A DNA stretch of 64,000 nucleotides, taken from positions 62,001-126,000 of the forward strand of contig NZ_LGEA01000090.1 of NCBI RefSeq assembly GCF_001280065.1, in the 5' to 3' direction. Positions 27,975 through 36,679 of the stretch are shown here, piece after piece; position 1 is the stretch's first letter, and each line of letters opens with the position of its first letter. The translations under genes were made by a program, and so were the position numbers. Source of the DNA: Streptomyces sp. NRRL B-1140. Lineage in GTDB: Bacteria; Actinomycetota; Actinomycetes; Streptomycetales; Streptomycetaceae. The notes under the pieces are model-generated. The model ran no database searches and was not told the DNA's origin. It worked only from the letters and a program-made list of their open reading frames with translations.

Positions 27975-28807
27975 TGAGTGTTTACGGGGGTAACCAGGGG
28001 TTCGGTACGGGAGGCATGGGTATGTCTGGTCCCATGCAGGAATCTCCGGTGCCGAACGAGCACGAGACCGTCGGCGCCTACGCCCTCGGCATTCTCGACG
28101 ACGCCGAAGCGACCGCGTTCGAGGCCCACCTCGCCACCTGCGAATGGTGCGCCCAGCAGCTCGACGAACTGGCCGGCATGGAGCCGATGCTCGCCGCCCT
28201 CGCCGACCTGCCCAATTCCGGCAGCACACCCGCCATCGGCGAGTCGCTGTCCGCCAAGCCCCGGCCGCGCCTGGTGGAGAAGCTGGTCGACGAGGTCGCC
28301 GACCGCCGCGCCCAGAAGCGCCGCCGCAGCTTCTACATGGTGGCCGCGGCCGGTGCACTGATCATCGGCGGCCCCTTCGTCGCGGTCGCGACGAACGGCG
28401 GCGACGGCGGCAGCGGCGGAGCGGAGAACCGCCCGCTCGCGGCGAGCCCCGCGAAGGCCGCCTTCGAAGGCATCTCCGACAAGATCTCGGCCACCGACCC
28501 GAACACCAAGGTCACCGCAACCGTCGCCCTTCAGAAGAAGGACTGGGGGACGGGCGTGGTCACCGAGCTGAAGAACGTCAAGGGTCCGCTCAAGTGCGCC
28601 CTCGTCGCGGTCGGCAAGAACGGCGAGCGGGAGACCCTGTCCTCCTGGTCCGTCCCGGAGTGGGGCTACGGCCTGCCCGACGCCAAGACCGAGAAGGCCA
28701 AGCAGCCCCTGTACGTCCAGGGCGGCGCCGCCTTCGAGCCGAACGAGATCGACCACTTCGAGGTCGTCACCTTCGACGGCAAGCGGCTGGTCGAGGTCGA
28801 CGCGTAG
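27974..28807 (+). CDS. rsuA: Zinc-containing membrane anti-sigma factor RsuA
   Basis: 277 residues from the ATG at 27974 (a GTG at 27971 is equally coupled to the sigU stop). The cytoplasmic anti-sigma domain has the ZAS motif H52-x3-C56-x2-C59 in AHLATCEWC. One membrane helix lies at about 119-139. The external domain of about 135 residues is presumably the signal sensor. It sequesters SigU at the membrane until released. The one-base overlap with sigU enforces matched synthesis. Confidence 0.88.
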   Translation: MSVYGGNQGFGTGGMGMSGPMQESPVPNEHETVGAYALGILDDAEATAFEAHLATCEWCAQQLDELAGMEPMLAALADLPNSGSTPAIGESLSAKPRPRLVEKLVDEVADRRAQKRRRSFYMVAAAGALIIGGPFVAVATNGGDGGSGGAENRPLAASPAKAAFEGISDKISATDPNTKVTATVALQKKDWGTGVVTELKNVKGPLKCALVAVGKNGERETLSSWSVPEWGYGLPDAKTEKAKQPLYVQGGAAFEPNEIDHFEVVTFDGKRLVEVDA

Positions 28808-28932
28808 AGCTGTTCGGTCGTCCGGCGGGCGCCATCGGGGGAAAGAGCCCCGCGCCTGCCGTCGGCCCGTAGCTTCCAGGGGTCCCCTTCGCGTACGGTT
28901 GACGGCTGCCCAGCACGTCAGAAGGGGGCCCG

Positions 28933-31230
28933 GTGGCCGCTCAGGCTCACAGACAAGGCGCGGTCGGTTCGGTGCACGACTCGGTTCGTGACCGGGAGAT
29001 CCACGTCGAACAGGAACACCTGGACCAGGTGTACCGGCGCCTCGAGGAGAAGATCCACGAGGCGGAGTTCCTCATGCAGGACGCCGCCCGGCGCGGCCAG
29101 GTCGGCACCCCCGGCGCACTCGCCGAGCGGGACGCGCAGGTCTTCCGCGCGGGCATCCACCTCAGCCGGCTGAACAACGAGTTCGAGGACTTCCTCTTCG
29201 GCCGTATCGACCTGCTGACCGGCAAGGACGGCAAGAAGGGCCCCGACGGGGCGTACACCGCCGTCGAGCCGGCGGAGGGCGCCGTACGCCCCGACAACAC
29301 CGCCGACATCGCCGAGACCCTGCACATCGGCCGCATCGGCGTGCTCGACCGGGACTACGCGCCCCTGGTCATCGACTGGCGGGCCCCGGCCGCCGCCCCC
29401 TTCTACCGCTCCACCCCGGTCGACCCGGGCCGGGTCGTCCGCCGCCGCGTCATCCGCTCCAAGGGCCGCCGGGTCCTGGGCGTCGAGGACGACCTGATGC
29501 GCCCCGAGCTCACGGCGTACCTCGACGGCGACGAACTGCCCGTCATCGGCGACGGCGCCCTGATGGCCGCGCTCGGCCAGGCCCGCAGCCACACCATGCG
29601 CGACATCGTCGCCTCCATCCAGGCCGAGCAGGACCTGGTCATCCGCGCCCCCGCCGCCTCCGTGACGTACGTCGAGGGCGGCCCGGGCACCGGCAAGACC
29701 GCCGTCGCCCTGCACCGCGCCGCCTACCTCCTCTACCAGGACCGGCGCCGCTACGCGGGCGGCATCCTGATCGTCTCCCCGACCCCGCTGCTCGTCGCCT
29801 ACACCGAAGGCGTGCTGCCCTCCCTCGGCGAGGAGGGCCAGGTCGCCATCCGCGCCATCGGCTCCCTGGTCGAGGGCGCCGAGGCCACGCTCTACGACTC
29901 CCCGTCCGTGGCCCGCGCCAAGGGCTCCTCCCGCATGCTCAAGGTGCTGCGCAAGGCCGCGCGCGGCGCCCTGGAGCTGAACGACCCTCCGGCCCGGCTG
30001 CGCGTGGTCGCCTTCGGCCGCCGCCTGGAGCTGGAAGCCGGGGAGCTGGACGGCGTCCGCCGCGCGGCCCTCGGCGGCACCGCCCCCGTGAACCTGCTGC
30101 GTCCCCGCGCCCGCAAGCTGTTGCTGGACGCCCTGTGGGAGCGCTCCGGCGCGGCCGGCCGGCACACCGACCCCGAGCTCGCCGCCGAGCTGCGGTCCTC
30201 CTTCGACGAGGACATCACCTCCGAGGACGACTTCATCGCCTTCCTCGACGCCTGGTGGCCGGAGCTGACCCCGGGGGCCGTCCTCGACGCCATGGCCGAC
30301 GAACGCCGCCTCGGCCGCTGGGCCCGGCGGATCCTCAACCCCGGCGAGGTCCGGAAGGTCGCCCGCTCGCTGCGGCGCGAGGGCCGCTCGGTGCACGACA
30401 TCGCCCTGCTCGACGAGCTCCAGGCGGTCCTCGGCGCCCCTGCCCGCCCCCGCAGGAAGCGCGAACTCGACCCGCTCGACCAGCTCACCGGCCTGGAGGA
30501 GCTGATGCCGGTGCGCGAGGAGTCGCAGCGCGAGCGCGCCGAACGCCTCGCCCAGGAACGCGTCGAGTACGCCCACGTCATCGTCGACGAGGCCCAGGAC
30601 CTCACCCCGATGCAGTGGCGCATGGTCGGCCGTCGCGGCCGGCACGCCACCTGGACGGTCGTCGGCGACCCGGCGCAGTCCTCCTGGTCCGACCCGGACG
30701 AGGCCGCCGAGGCCCGTGACGAGGCCCTCGGCACCCGCCCCCGCCGCCGCTTCGAACTCACCGTGAACTACCGCAACCCGGCCGAGATCGCCGAGCTGGC
30801 CTCGAAGGTCCTCGCCCTGGCCATGCCCGGCTCCGTCTCGCCGAAGGCGGTGCGCTCCACCGGCGTCGAGCCGCGCTTCACCGTCGTCGAGGACAGTCTG
30901 GGCGCCACCGTCCGGGACGAGGCCGCCCGGCTGCTGGAACGCGTCGACGGCACGGTCGGCGTGGTCGTCGCCATGCAGCGCCGGGAGGAGGCCCGCCGCT
31001 GGCTCGCCGGCCTCGGCGACCGGGTCGTCGCCCTCGGCAGCCTGGAGGCCAAGGGCCTGGAGTACGACGCGACGGTCGTGGTCTCCCCGGCGGAGATCGC
31101 CGACGAGTCCCCGGCCGGACTGCGCGTCCTCTACGTCGCGCTGACCCGGGCCACCCAGCAGCTCACGGTCGTCTCCGCCGACCGCGACGAGCCCGACGCG
31201 GCGGGAGTTCCGGATCTGCTCAGGGACTGA
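28933..31230 (+). CDS. helD: HelD-type RNA polymerase-associated ATPase / UvrD-like helicase
   Basis: 765 residues. A coiled-coil N-terminal arm (about 20-90, QEHLDQVYRRLEEKIHEAEFLM) precedes a split superfamily-1 ATPase. Walker A is EGGPGTGKTAVAL near 250, Walker B is IVDEAQDLTPMQW near 555, and motif VI lies in LYVALTRATQQL. This layout is that of HelD/HelR proteins, which pry nucleic acid (and in some cases rifamycins) out of RNA polymerase and recycle it. No rifampicin-associated promoter element was seen upstream. The start is a GTG at 28933 behind AAGGGGG. Confidence 0.88.
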   Translation: MAAQAHRQGAVGSVHDSVRDREIHVEQEHLDQVYRRLEEKIHEAEFLMQDAARRGQVGTPGALAERDAQVFRAGIHLSRLNNEFEDFLFGRIDLLTGKDGKKGPDGAYTAVEPAEGAVRPDNTADIAETLHIGRIGVLDRDYAPLVIDWRAPAAAPFYRSTPVDPGRVVRRRVIRSKGRRVLGVEDDLMRPELTAYLDGDELPVIGDGALMAALGQARSHTMRDIVASIQAEQDLVIRAPAASVTYVEGGPGTGKTAVALHRAAYLLYQDRRRYAGGILIVSPTPLLVAYTEGVLPSLGEEGQVAIRAIGSLVEGAEATLYDSPSVARAKGSSRMLKVLRKAARGALELNDPPARLRVVAFGRRLELEAGELDGVRRAALGGTAPVNLLRPRARKLLLDALWERSGAAGRHTDPELAAELRSSFDEDITSEDDFIAFLDAWWPELTPGAVLDAMADERRLGRWARRILNPGEVRKVARSLRREGRSVHDIALLDELQAVLGAPARPRRKRELDPLDQLTGLEELMPVREESQRERAERLAQERVEYAHVIVDEAQDLTPMQWRMVGRRGRHATWTVVGDPAQSSWSDPDEAAEARDEALGTRPRRRFELTVNYRNPAEIAELASKVLALAMPGSVSPKAVRSTGVEPRFTVVEDSLGATVRDEAARLLERVDGTVGVVVAMQRREEARRWLAGLGDRVVALGSLEAKGLEYDATVVVSPAEIADESPAGLRVLYVALTRATQQLTVVSADRDEPDAAGVPDLLRD

Positions 31231-31307
31231 GGCCCGCTACCCACTTGCCGGCGAAATGAACCACCGGTACGGGAATGGCCTTACGGGATCTGTTTGTTAG
31301 CCTGGAC

Positions 31308-31443
31308 GTGGCACCGGCTCGATCCAAGCCCCCGGGCCCAACCTTCGTCGCTACGAGCGACCACTTGCCGCGAGGCGAGCATGGCGGGTCGGTGCCACTT
31401 ACTTCGAAGAGACCCACGTCCACGTGACGTGGGTCTCTTTTTG
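31308..31443 (+). ncRNA. Candidate structured small RNA or attenuated leader
   Basis: Between helD and the malic enzyme gene, GTGGCACCG (31308-31316) pairs perfectly with CGGTGCCAC (31390-31398). The enclosed ~73 bases hold a further perfect hairpin, GTCGCT-ACG-AGCGAC. A strong intrinsic terminator follows: a 12-bp stem (31408-31419 with 31427-31438) ending in a run of T. A TAGCCT at 31298-31303 is correctly placed as a -10 box for a start near 31308-31310. Streptomyces small RNAs have been described from intergenic regions like this. A 5' regulatory leader for the malic enzyme gene is the alternative. Confidence 0.6.
31408..31443 (+). terminator. Intrinsic terminator of the small RNA candidate
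   Basis: A 12-bp perfect stem, 7-base loop and T-run (31436-31442 region), the strongest rho-independent signal in this part of the window. It lies 117 bases before the malic enzyme start. Confidence 0.9.
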
Positions 31444-31560
31444 CTGCCCCATTCCGCGAACAAAACGTTCGCAATTGAGGGCGGCTACCTGCTACTCAGC
31501 GGTAGGTGCGACGATCGGACGGCACAACTCAGCGTCAGGTGAAAGCAGAGGAAGTCGGCC

Positions 31561-32994
31561 ATGGCAACGGCGCCCAGCGTCTCCTACTCGATGACGGTCC
31601 GGCTGGAGGTGCCCGCGAGCGGAACCGCCGTCTCGCAGCTCACCACCGCCGTGGAGTCCTCCGGAGGCTCGGTGACCGGCCTCGACGTCACCGCGTCCGG
31701 TCACGAGAAGCTCCGCATCGACGTCACCATCGCGGCGACGTCGACCGCGCACGCGGACGAGATCGTCGAGGAACTCCGCGGCATCGAGGGCGTCACCCTT
31801 GGCAAGGTCTCGGACCGGACCTTCCTCATGCACCTCGGTGGCAAGATCGAGATGGCGTCCAAGCACCCCATCCGCAACCGTGACGACCTGTCCATGGTCT
31901 ACACCCCGGGCGTGGCCCGGGTGTGCATGGCGATCGCCGAGAACCCCGAGGACGCCCGCCGCCTCACCATCAAGCGCAACTCCGTTGCGGTCGTGACGGA
32001 CGGCTCCGCCGTGCTGGGCCTGGGCAACATCGGCCCCAAGGCCGCGCTGCCCGTCATGGAGGGCAAGGCCGCCCTGTTCAAGCGGTTCGCCGGCATCGAC
32101 GCCTGGCCGATCTGCCTCGACACCCAGGACACCGACGCCATCGTCGAGATCGTCAAGGCGATCGCCCCGGGCTTCGCGGGCATCAACCTCGAGGACATCT
32201 CCGCCCCCCGCTGCTTCGAGATCGAGGCCCGGTTGCGCGAGGCCCTCGACATCCCCGTCTTCCACGACGACCAGCACGGCACCGCGATCGTCGTCCTGGC
32301 CGCCCTGACCAACGCGCTGCGCGTCACCGGCAAGGCCATGGAGAACATCCGCGTCGTCATGTCCGGCGCCGGCGCCGCCGGCACGGCCATCCTGAAGCTG
32401 CTGCTCGCCGCGGGCGTCAAGAACGCCGTCGTCGCCGACATCCACGGTGTCGTGCACGCGGGCCGCGAGGACCTGGTGGACGCCGCCCCCGACTCGGCGC
32501 TGCGCTGGATCGCCGACAACACCAACCCCGAGGGCCTCACCGGCACCCTCAAGGAGGCCGTGCGCGGCGCTGACGTGTTCATCGGCGTCTCCGCCCCGAA
32601 CGTCCTCGACGGCGACGACGTGGCCGCCATGGCCGAGGGTGCCATCGTGTTCGCGCTTGCGAACCCGGACCCCGAGGTCGACCCGGCAATCGCCCGCCAG
32701 ACCGCGGCCGTTGTCGCCACCGGCCGCTCGGACTTCCCGAACCAGATCAACAACGTGCTGGTCTTCCCGGGCGTCTTCCGCGGTCTGCTGGACGCGCAGT
32801 CCCGTACGGTCAACACCGAGATGATGCTGGCCGCGGCGAAGGCACTCGCGGACGTGGTGACCGAGGACGAGCTGAACCCGAACTACATCATTCCGAGCGT
32901 CTTCAACGACAAGGTCGCGGGCGCGGTCGCCGGCGCCGTGCGGGAGGCCGCCAAGGCGGTCGGTGCGACGGTGGGCAGCCCGGCCGGTGTCTGA
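31561..32994 (+). CDS. NAD-dependent malic enzyme with N-terminal ACT domain
   Basis: 477 residues. An ACT-like regulatory domain (about 8-85) precedes the malic enzyme core. The core has MVYTPGVARVC with the substrate-site region, NSVAVVTDGSAVLGLGNIGP, the metal-binding FHDDQHGTAIV, and the nucleotide-binding VMSGAGAAGTAILKLL. It converts malate to pyruvate with NAD reduction. The S. coelicolor homologue at this position was characterised as NAD-linked, as I recall. The start is an ATG at 31561 with GAGGAAG upstream. A structured element and terminator precede it. Confidence 0.92.
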   Translation: MATAPSVSYSMTVRLEVPASGTAVSQLTTAVESSGGSVTGLDVTASGHEKLRIDVTIAATSTAHADEIVEELRGIEGVTLGKVSDRTFLMHLGGKIEMASKHPIRNRDDLSMVYTPGVARVCMAIAENPEDARRLTIKRNSVAVVTDGSAVLGLGNIGPKAALPVMEGKAALFKRFAGIDAWPICLDTQDTDAIVEIVKAIAPGFAGINLEDISAPRCFEIEARLREALDIPVFHDDQHGTAIVVLAALTNALRVTGKAMENIRVVMSGAGAAGTAILKLLLAAGVKNAVVADIHGVVHAGREDLVDAAPDSALRWIADNTNPEGLTGTLKEAVRGADVFIGVSAPNVLDGDDVAAMAEGAIVFALANPDPEVDPAIARQTAAVVATGRSDFPNQINNVLVFPGVFRGLLDAQSRTVNTEMMLAAAKALADVVTEDELNPNYIIPSVFNDKVAGAVAGAVREAAKAVGATVGSPAGV

Positions 32995-33323
32995 GACCGA
33001 GGCCGGACCGGGCCCCACGGGGCCAGGCGCCCGGACTGTGAGTAACCCCACGGCAGCCTGGAACCCGGCGCGTCGCAAGAACCCTGTCAGCAGCGGAGCT
33101 ATCGTGGCGCCAGGCTCAGGCCCTCTTTTCGTGTGACTCCCCAAGGGTGTTCTCACGACTCCTGCGGGTGCCGGATTGGCTTTCCCGCCGCAGGTAGGGG
33201 CAGGATGCGTCTCTGGGCGCGAGGGTCTGACGACGGACCCGGGTCCGGGGACTCATCGAGGACCCTGGCAGCATCGGCTTCGATCTGACGCCTCAACGGC
33301 AAGATGAACACGGGAGTAAGAAC
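32995..33323. other. Intergenic region upstream of hupA
   Basis: 329 bases without a gene. A short GC hairpin (33011-33024) follows the malic enzyme stop. The rest is presumably the promoter and leader of hupA, an abundantly expressed gene; no clear -35/-10 pair was identified. Confidence 0.4.
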
Positions 33324-33605
33324 ATGAACCGCAGTGAGCTGGTGGCCGCGCTGGCCGACCGCGCCGAGGTGACTCGCAAGGACGCCGACGCCGTGCTGGC
33401 CGCGTTCGCCGACGTCGTCGGCGACATCGTCTCCAAGGGCGACGAGAAGGTCACCATCCCCGGCTTCCTGACCTTCGAGCGCACCCACCGTGCCGCTCGC
33501 ACCGCCCGCAACCCGCAGACCGGCGAGCCCATCCAGATCCCCGCCGGTTACAGCGTGAAGGTCTCCGCGGGCTCGAAGCTCAAGGAAGCGGCCAAGGGCA
33601 AGTAA
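33324..33605 (+). CDS. hupA: Nucleoid protein HU
   Basis: 93 residues starting MNRSELVAALADRAEVTRKDAD. The HU/IHF signature is present in GFLTFERTHRAARTARNPQTGEPI, the DNA-wrapping arm. This is the short HU without the Lys/Ala-rich histone-like tail, i.e. the HupA type rather than HupS. It binds and bends DNA as a dimer. The start is an ATG at 33324 with GGGAG upstream. Confidence 0.96.
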   Translation: MNRSELVAALADRAEVTRKDADAVLAAFADVVGDIVSKGDEKVTIPGFLTFERTHRAARTARNPQTGEPIQIPAGYSVKVSAGSKLKEAAKGK

Positions 33606-33641
33606 GCGGCCCGTCGCGTGCGCCGTGGGCGACTGCGGGCC

Positions 33642-33688
33642 GCCTCTGGCCGGTCGCGCAGTTCCCCGCGCCCCTTCGGGGCGCGCCA
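33642..33688. repeat. Dispersed Streptomyces-type intergenic repeat
   Basis: The segment GGTCGCGCAGTTCCCCGCG plus the hairpin GCGCCCC-TTC-GGGGCGC is a string I recognise as recurring in many Streptomyces intergenic regions. It can form a stem-loop. Only one copy is in this window. Confidence 0.6.
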
Positions 33689-33705
33689 CGCAGAACCGCA
33701 GGAAA

Positions 33706-33748
33706 CGCCGAGGGGCGGCCACCTGATCCAGGTGGCCGCCCCTCGGCG
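33706..33748. terminator. Bidirectional terminator between hupA and murA
   Basis: A perfect 20-bp stem (33706-33725 with 33729-33748) has a 3-base loop. It separates the convergent hupA and murA genes and lies just beyond the outermost copy of the murA-tail repeat. Confidence 0.85.
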
Positions 33749-33762
33749 TGTGCGGTGCGGGA

Positions 33763-34090
33763 CTATCCGAGCGCCTTGCCCGGCAGCTCGACCTTCGCGC
33801 CCAGCTCGACGAGCTTCTCCATGCTGTGCCGGCCCGGGGGATGACCCCCGGACCCCCGGCCGGGCGGGCGTGGGCGCAGGGCCGGGATCAGTGGATCAGC
33901 CGAGCGCCTTGCCCGGCAGCTCCACCTTCGCGCCCAGCTCCACGAGCTTCTCCATGCTGTGCTTGCCCGGGGGACGACCCCCGGACCCCCGGCCGGGCGG
34001 GCGTGGGCGCAGGGCCGGGATCAGTGGATCAGCCGAGCGCCTTGCCCGGCAGCTCGACCTTCGCGCCCAGCTCGACGAGTTTCTCCATGA
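33763..34090 (-). repeat. Exact 133-bp tandem repeat covering the 3' end of murA
   Basis: Units begin at 33767, 33900 and 34033 (spacing 133 and 133). Each unit comprises the last ~57 coding bases of murA. Units 1 and 2 also contain about 76 bases of downstream DNA with the palindromic string CCGGGGG-AYG-ACCCCCGG. Unit 3 is the real end of murA. Units 1 and 2 keep an ATG-started frame encoding MEKLVELGAKVELPGKALG with stops at 33763 (TAG) and 33896 (TGA). Copies differ at only a few bases, so the duplication is recent or is homogenised. Confidence 0.95.
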
Positions 34091-35369
34091 AGTTCTCGTA
34101 GCCGCGGTTGATCAGGCCGATGCCGTGGACGCGGGACGTGCCCTGGGCCGCCAGGGCCGCGATCAGGTACGAGAAGCCGCCGCGGAGGTCGGGGATGACC
34201 AGGTCCGCGCCCTGCAGCTTGGTCGGGCCGGAGACGACGGCCGAGTGCAGGAAGTTGCGCTGGCCGAAGCGGCAGTTCGAGCCGCCCAGGCACTCGCGGT
34301 AGAGCTGGATGTGCGCGCCCATCTGGTTCAGCGCGGACGTGAAGCCGAGGCGGGACTCGTAGACCGTCTCGTGGATGATGGACAGGCCCGTGGCCTGGGT
34401 CAGGGCCACGACCAGCGGCTGCTGCCAGTCCGTCTGGAACCCGGGGTGCACGTCCGTCTCCAGCGCGATGGACTTCAGCTGGCCGCCGGGGTGCCAGAAG
34501 CGGATGCCCTCGTCGTCGATCTCGAAGGCACCGCCCACCTTCCGGTAGGTGTTCAGGAACGTCATCATCGAGCGCTGCTGCGCGCCGCGGACGTAGATGT
34601 TGCCCTCGGTCGCCAGCGCCGCCGACGCCCAGGACGCGGCCTCCAGGCGGTCCGGAAGGGCGCGGTGGTTGTAGCCGCCGAGCTGGTCCACACCCGTGAT
34701 GCGGATCGTCCGGTCGGTGTCCATCGCGATGATCGCGCCCATCTTCTGCAGCACGCAGATGAGGTCCTCGATCTCCGGCTCGACGGCCGCGTTGGACAGC
34801 TCCGTGACGCCCTCCGCCAGGACGGCCGTCAGCAGCACCTGCTCGGTCGCTCCGACGGACGGGTACGGCAGCGCGATCTTCGTGCCGCGCAGCCGCCGTG
34901 GCGCCTCCAGGTACTGCCCGTCCTCCCGCTTCTCGATCTTCGCGCCGAACTGCCGCAGCACCTCGAAGTGGAAGTCGATGGGCCGGCCGCCGATGTCGCA
35001 GCCGCCGAGGCCGGGGATGAACGCGTGGCCGAGGCGGTGCAGCAGCGGGCCGCAGAACAGGATCGGGATCCGGCTCGAACCGGCATGGGCATCGATGTCG
35101 GCGACGTTCGCGCTCTCCACGCGCGTCGGGTCCATCACCAGTTCGCCGGGCTCGTCACCCGGACGGACCGTCACACCGTGCAGCTGCAGCAGACCCCGCA
35201 CGACCCGGACGTCGCGGATGTCAGGAACGTTGCGCAGCCGGCTCGGAGCGCTGCCCAGCAGCGCTGCGACCATGGCCTTCGGTACGAGGTTCTTCGCACC
35301 GCGGACACGGATCTCGCCCTCCAGCGGGGTTCCGCCGTGGACAAGCAGGACATCGTCGTTGACGGTCAT
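34029..35369 (-). CDS. murA: UDP-N-acetylglucosamine 1-carboxyvinyltransferase MurA
   Basis: 446 residues. MurA makes the first committed step of peptidoglycan synthesis, adding enolpyruvate from PEP to UDP-GlcNAc in the cytoplasm. The substrate-contacting Lys26-Asn27 lie in GAKNLVPKA, and the catalytic cysteine Cys124 lies in GLGGCDIGGRP; fosfomycin-resistant forms have Asp here. The ATG at 35369 (MTVNDDVLLVHGG) is the conserved start; upstream extensions are unlikely. The 3' end is part of a triplicated 133-bp repeat that continues beyond the stop codon. Confidence 0.95.
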   Translation of the reverse strand: MTVNDDVLLVHGGTPLEGEIRVRGAKNLVPKAMVAALLGSAPSRLRNVPDIRDVRVVRGLLQLHGVTVRPGDEPGELVMDPTRVESANVADIDAHAGSSRIPILFCGPLLHRLGHAFIPGLGGCDIGGRPIDFHFEVLRQFGAKIEKREDGQYLEAPRRLRGTKIALPYPSVGATEQVLLTAVLAEGVTELSNAAVEPEIEDLICVLQKMGAIIAMDTDRTIRITGVDQLGGYNHRALPDRLEAASWASAALATEGNIYVRGAQQRSMMTFLNTYRKVGGAFEIDDEGIRFWHPGGQLKSIALETDVHPGFQTDWQQPLVVALTQATGLSIIHETVYESRLGFTSALNQMGAHIQLYRECLGGSNCRFGQRNFLHSAVVSGPTKLQGADLVIPDLRGGFSYLIAALAAQGTSRVHGIGLINRGYENFMEKLVELGAKVELPGKALG

Positions 35370-35614
35370 GAATCTCGCGTTCCATGGAGTCGGGCAGGGG
35401 TCAGAAGGGAAAGGGTAATCGCCCACCACCCCCCTTCTGTAAGCCTGAGTGAGACCCAGCCACGTCACCGCTCTGTCACAACACGAACCGTTCCGCACCG
35501 GGCACATGGGGTCACGACCGGTTTCGTGCGCGTGGGGACGCTTCGGTGCGCCCTGAGCTGCGGCCCCCTCCTCGTGCCGCATCGCCTCCCCACGCGCGGG
35601 GAGAATGCGGGATC

Positions 35615-36196
35615 ATGTCTGCCATGACCGAGGTGTCCTCGCTCACAGGGCGGTTGCTCGTGGCCACCCCCGCCCTGGCGGACCCGAACTTCGACCGTGC
35701 GGTGGTGCTGCTCCTCGACCACGACGAGGAGGGCTCGCTCGGCGTGGTCCTCAACCGCCCCACCCCGGTGGGCGTGGGGGACATCCTGGAGGGCTGGGGG
35801 GATCTCGCCGTGGAACCGGGTGTCGTGTTCCAGGGCGGCCCGGTGTCGCTGGACTCCGCCCTCGGGGTCGCGGTCGTCCCCGGCGGCGCGACCGGCGAGG
35901 CGGCCCCGCTGGGCTGGCGCAGGGTGCACGGCGCGATCGGCCTGGTCGATCTCGAGGCCCCGCCGGAGCTGCTGGCCTCCGCCGTCGGCTCCCTGCGCAT
36001 CTTCGCCGGGTACGCCGGCTGGGGCCCGGGCCAGCTGGAGGACGAGCTCGCGGAGGGCGCCTGGTACGTGGTCGAGTCGGAGCCGGGTGACGTCTCGTCC
36101 CCGTCTCCCGAGCGGCTCTGGCGCGAGGTGCTGCGCCGCCAGCGCAGCGAGCTGGCGATGGTGGCGACCTACCCGGACGACCCTTCGCTCAACTGA
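35615..36196 (+). CDS. YqgE/AlgH family protein
   Basis: 193 residues. TGRLLVATPALADPNFDRAVVLLLDHDEEGSLGVVLNRP is the highly conserved opening of the UPF0301 (YqgE/AlgH) family, and FAGYAGWGPGQLEDEL is its second hallmark. The biochemical role is not settled. The start is either ATG at 35615 (MSAMTE) or the ATG at 35624 (MTEVSS); a ribosome site is not decisive. It is divergent from murA. Confidence 0.92.
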   Translation: MSAMTEVSSLTGRLLVATPALADPNFDRAVVLLLDHDEEGSLGVVLNRPTPVGVGDILEGWGDLAVEPGVVFQGGPVSLDSALGVAVVPGGATGEAAPLGWRRVHGAIGLVDLEAPPELLASAVGSLRIFAGYAGWGPGQLEDELAEGAWYVVESEPGDVSSPSPERLWREVLRRQRSELAMVATYPDDPSLN

Positions 36197-36225
36197 TGCG
36201 CCCGGGCTTCAGTACCCTTGGCCCT

Positions 36226-36501
36226 ATGAGCACTCTCGAGCCCGAGCGCGGGACTGGTACGGGGACCCTCGTTGAGCCGACGCCGCAGACCTCGCACGGT
36301 GACGGTGACCACGAGCGCTTCGCCCATTACGTCCAGAAGGACAAGATCATGGCGAGCGCCCTCGACGGCACTCCCGTCGTGGCGCTGTGCGGCAAGGTCT
36401 GGGTGCCGGGCCGCGACCCGAAGAAGTACCCCGTGTGTCCCATGTGCAAGGAGATCTACGAGTCCATGAGCTCCGGGGACGAGGGCAAGGGCGACCAGTA
36501 G
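36226..36501 (+). CDS. DUF3039 protein, probably from a leaderless mRNA
   Basis: 91 residues. The core ERFAHYVQKDKIMASALDGTPVVALCGKVWVP and the metal-site-like CGK...CPMC cysteines are typical of DUF3039, a conserved small actinobacterial protein of unknown role. TACCCT at 36213-36218 is placed so that transcription would begin at or next to the ATG at 36226, implying a leaderless transcript. A terminator follows at once. Confidence 0.88.
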   Translation: MSTLEPERGTGTGTLVEPTPQTSHGDGDHERFAHYVQKDKIMASALDGTPVVALCGKVWVPGRDPKKYPVCPMCKEIYESMSSGDEGKGDQ

Positions 36502-36520
36502 CCCCGGCCTGCGGGTGTGG

Positions 36521-36558
36521 AGCCCCCAGGGTGCGTTTCACGCGGCCTGGGGGCTTTT
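36521..36558 (+). terminator. Terminator after the DUF3039 gene
   Basis: A 10-bp perfect stem (36521-36530 with 36546-36555) is followed by TTTT. Confidence 0.9.
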
Positions 36559-36601
36559 GTGCTGTCGGGCGTCGTGCGGGGTGCCGTCCGCCGGACGCAG
36601 G

Positions 36602-36615
36602 GAGGTTCAGACCTC
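36602..36615. promoter_or_regulatory. Possible DasR-type site
   Basis: The palindrome GAGGTTCAGACCTC has the core GGTnnAGACC of the DasR responsive element (TGGTCTAGACCA). DasR controls GlcNAc and chitin metabolism, and the first intact gene downstream is a beta-N-acetylhexosaminidase. The outer base pairs differ from the consensus. Confidence 0.4.
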
Positions 36616-36679
36616 TGTGGGCGGGTTCGCGCAGTCCCCGGCCTCCGATGTGGGGTGCACGGCGAAATGGTGTGTCCGC

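Noticed and set aside
28808..28932. Rifampicin-associated element upstream of the HelD-type gene
   Set aside because: The inverted repeat expected for that element is not present, so a HelR-type resistance role is not claimed.
33763..34090. Regularly spaced repeats considered as a CRISPR array
   Set aside because: The units are 133 bp, contiguous and include murA coding sequence; there are no unique spacers and no cas genes.
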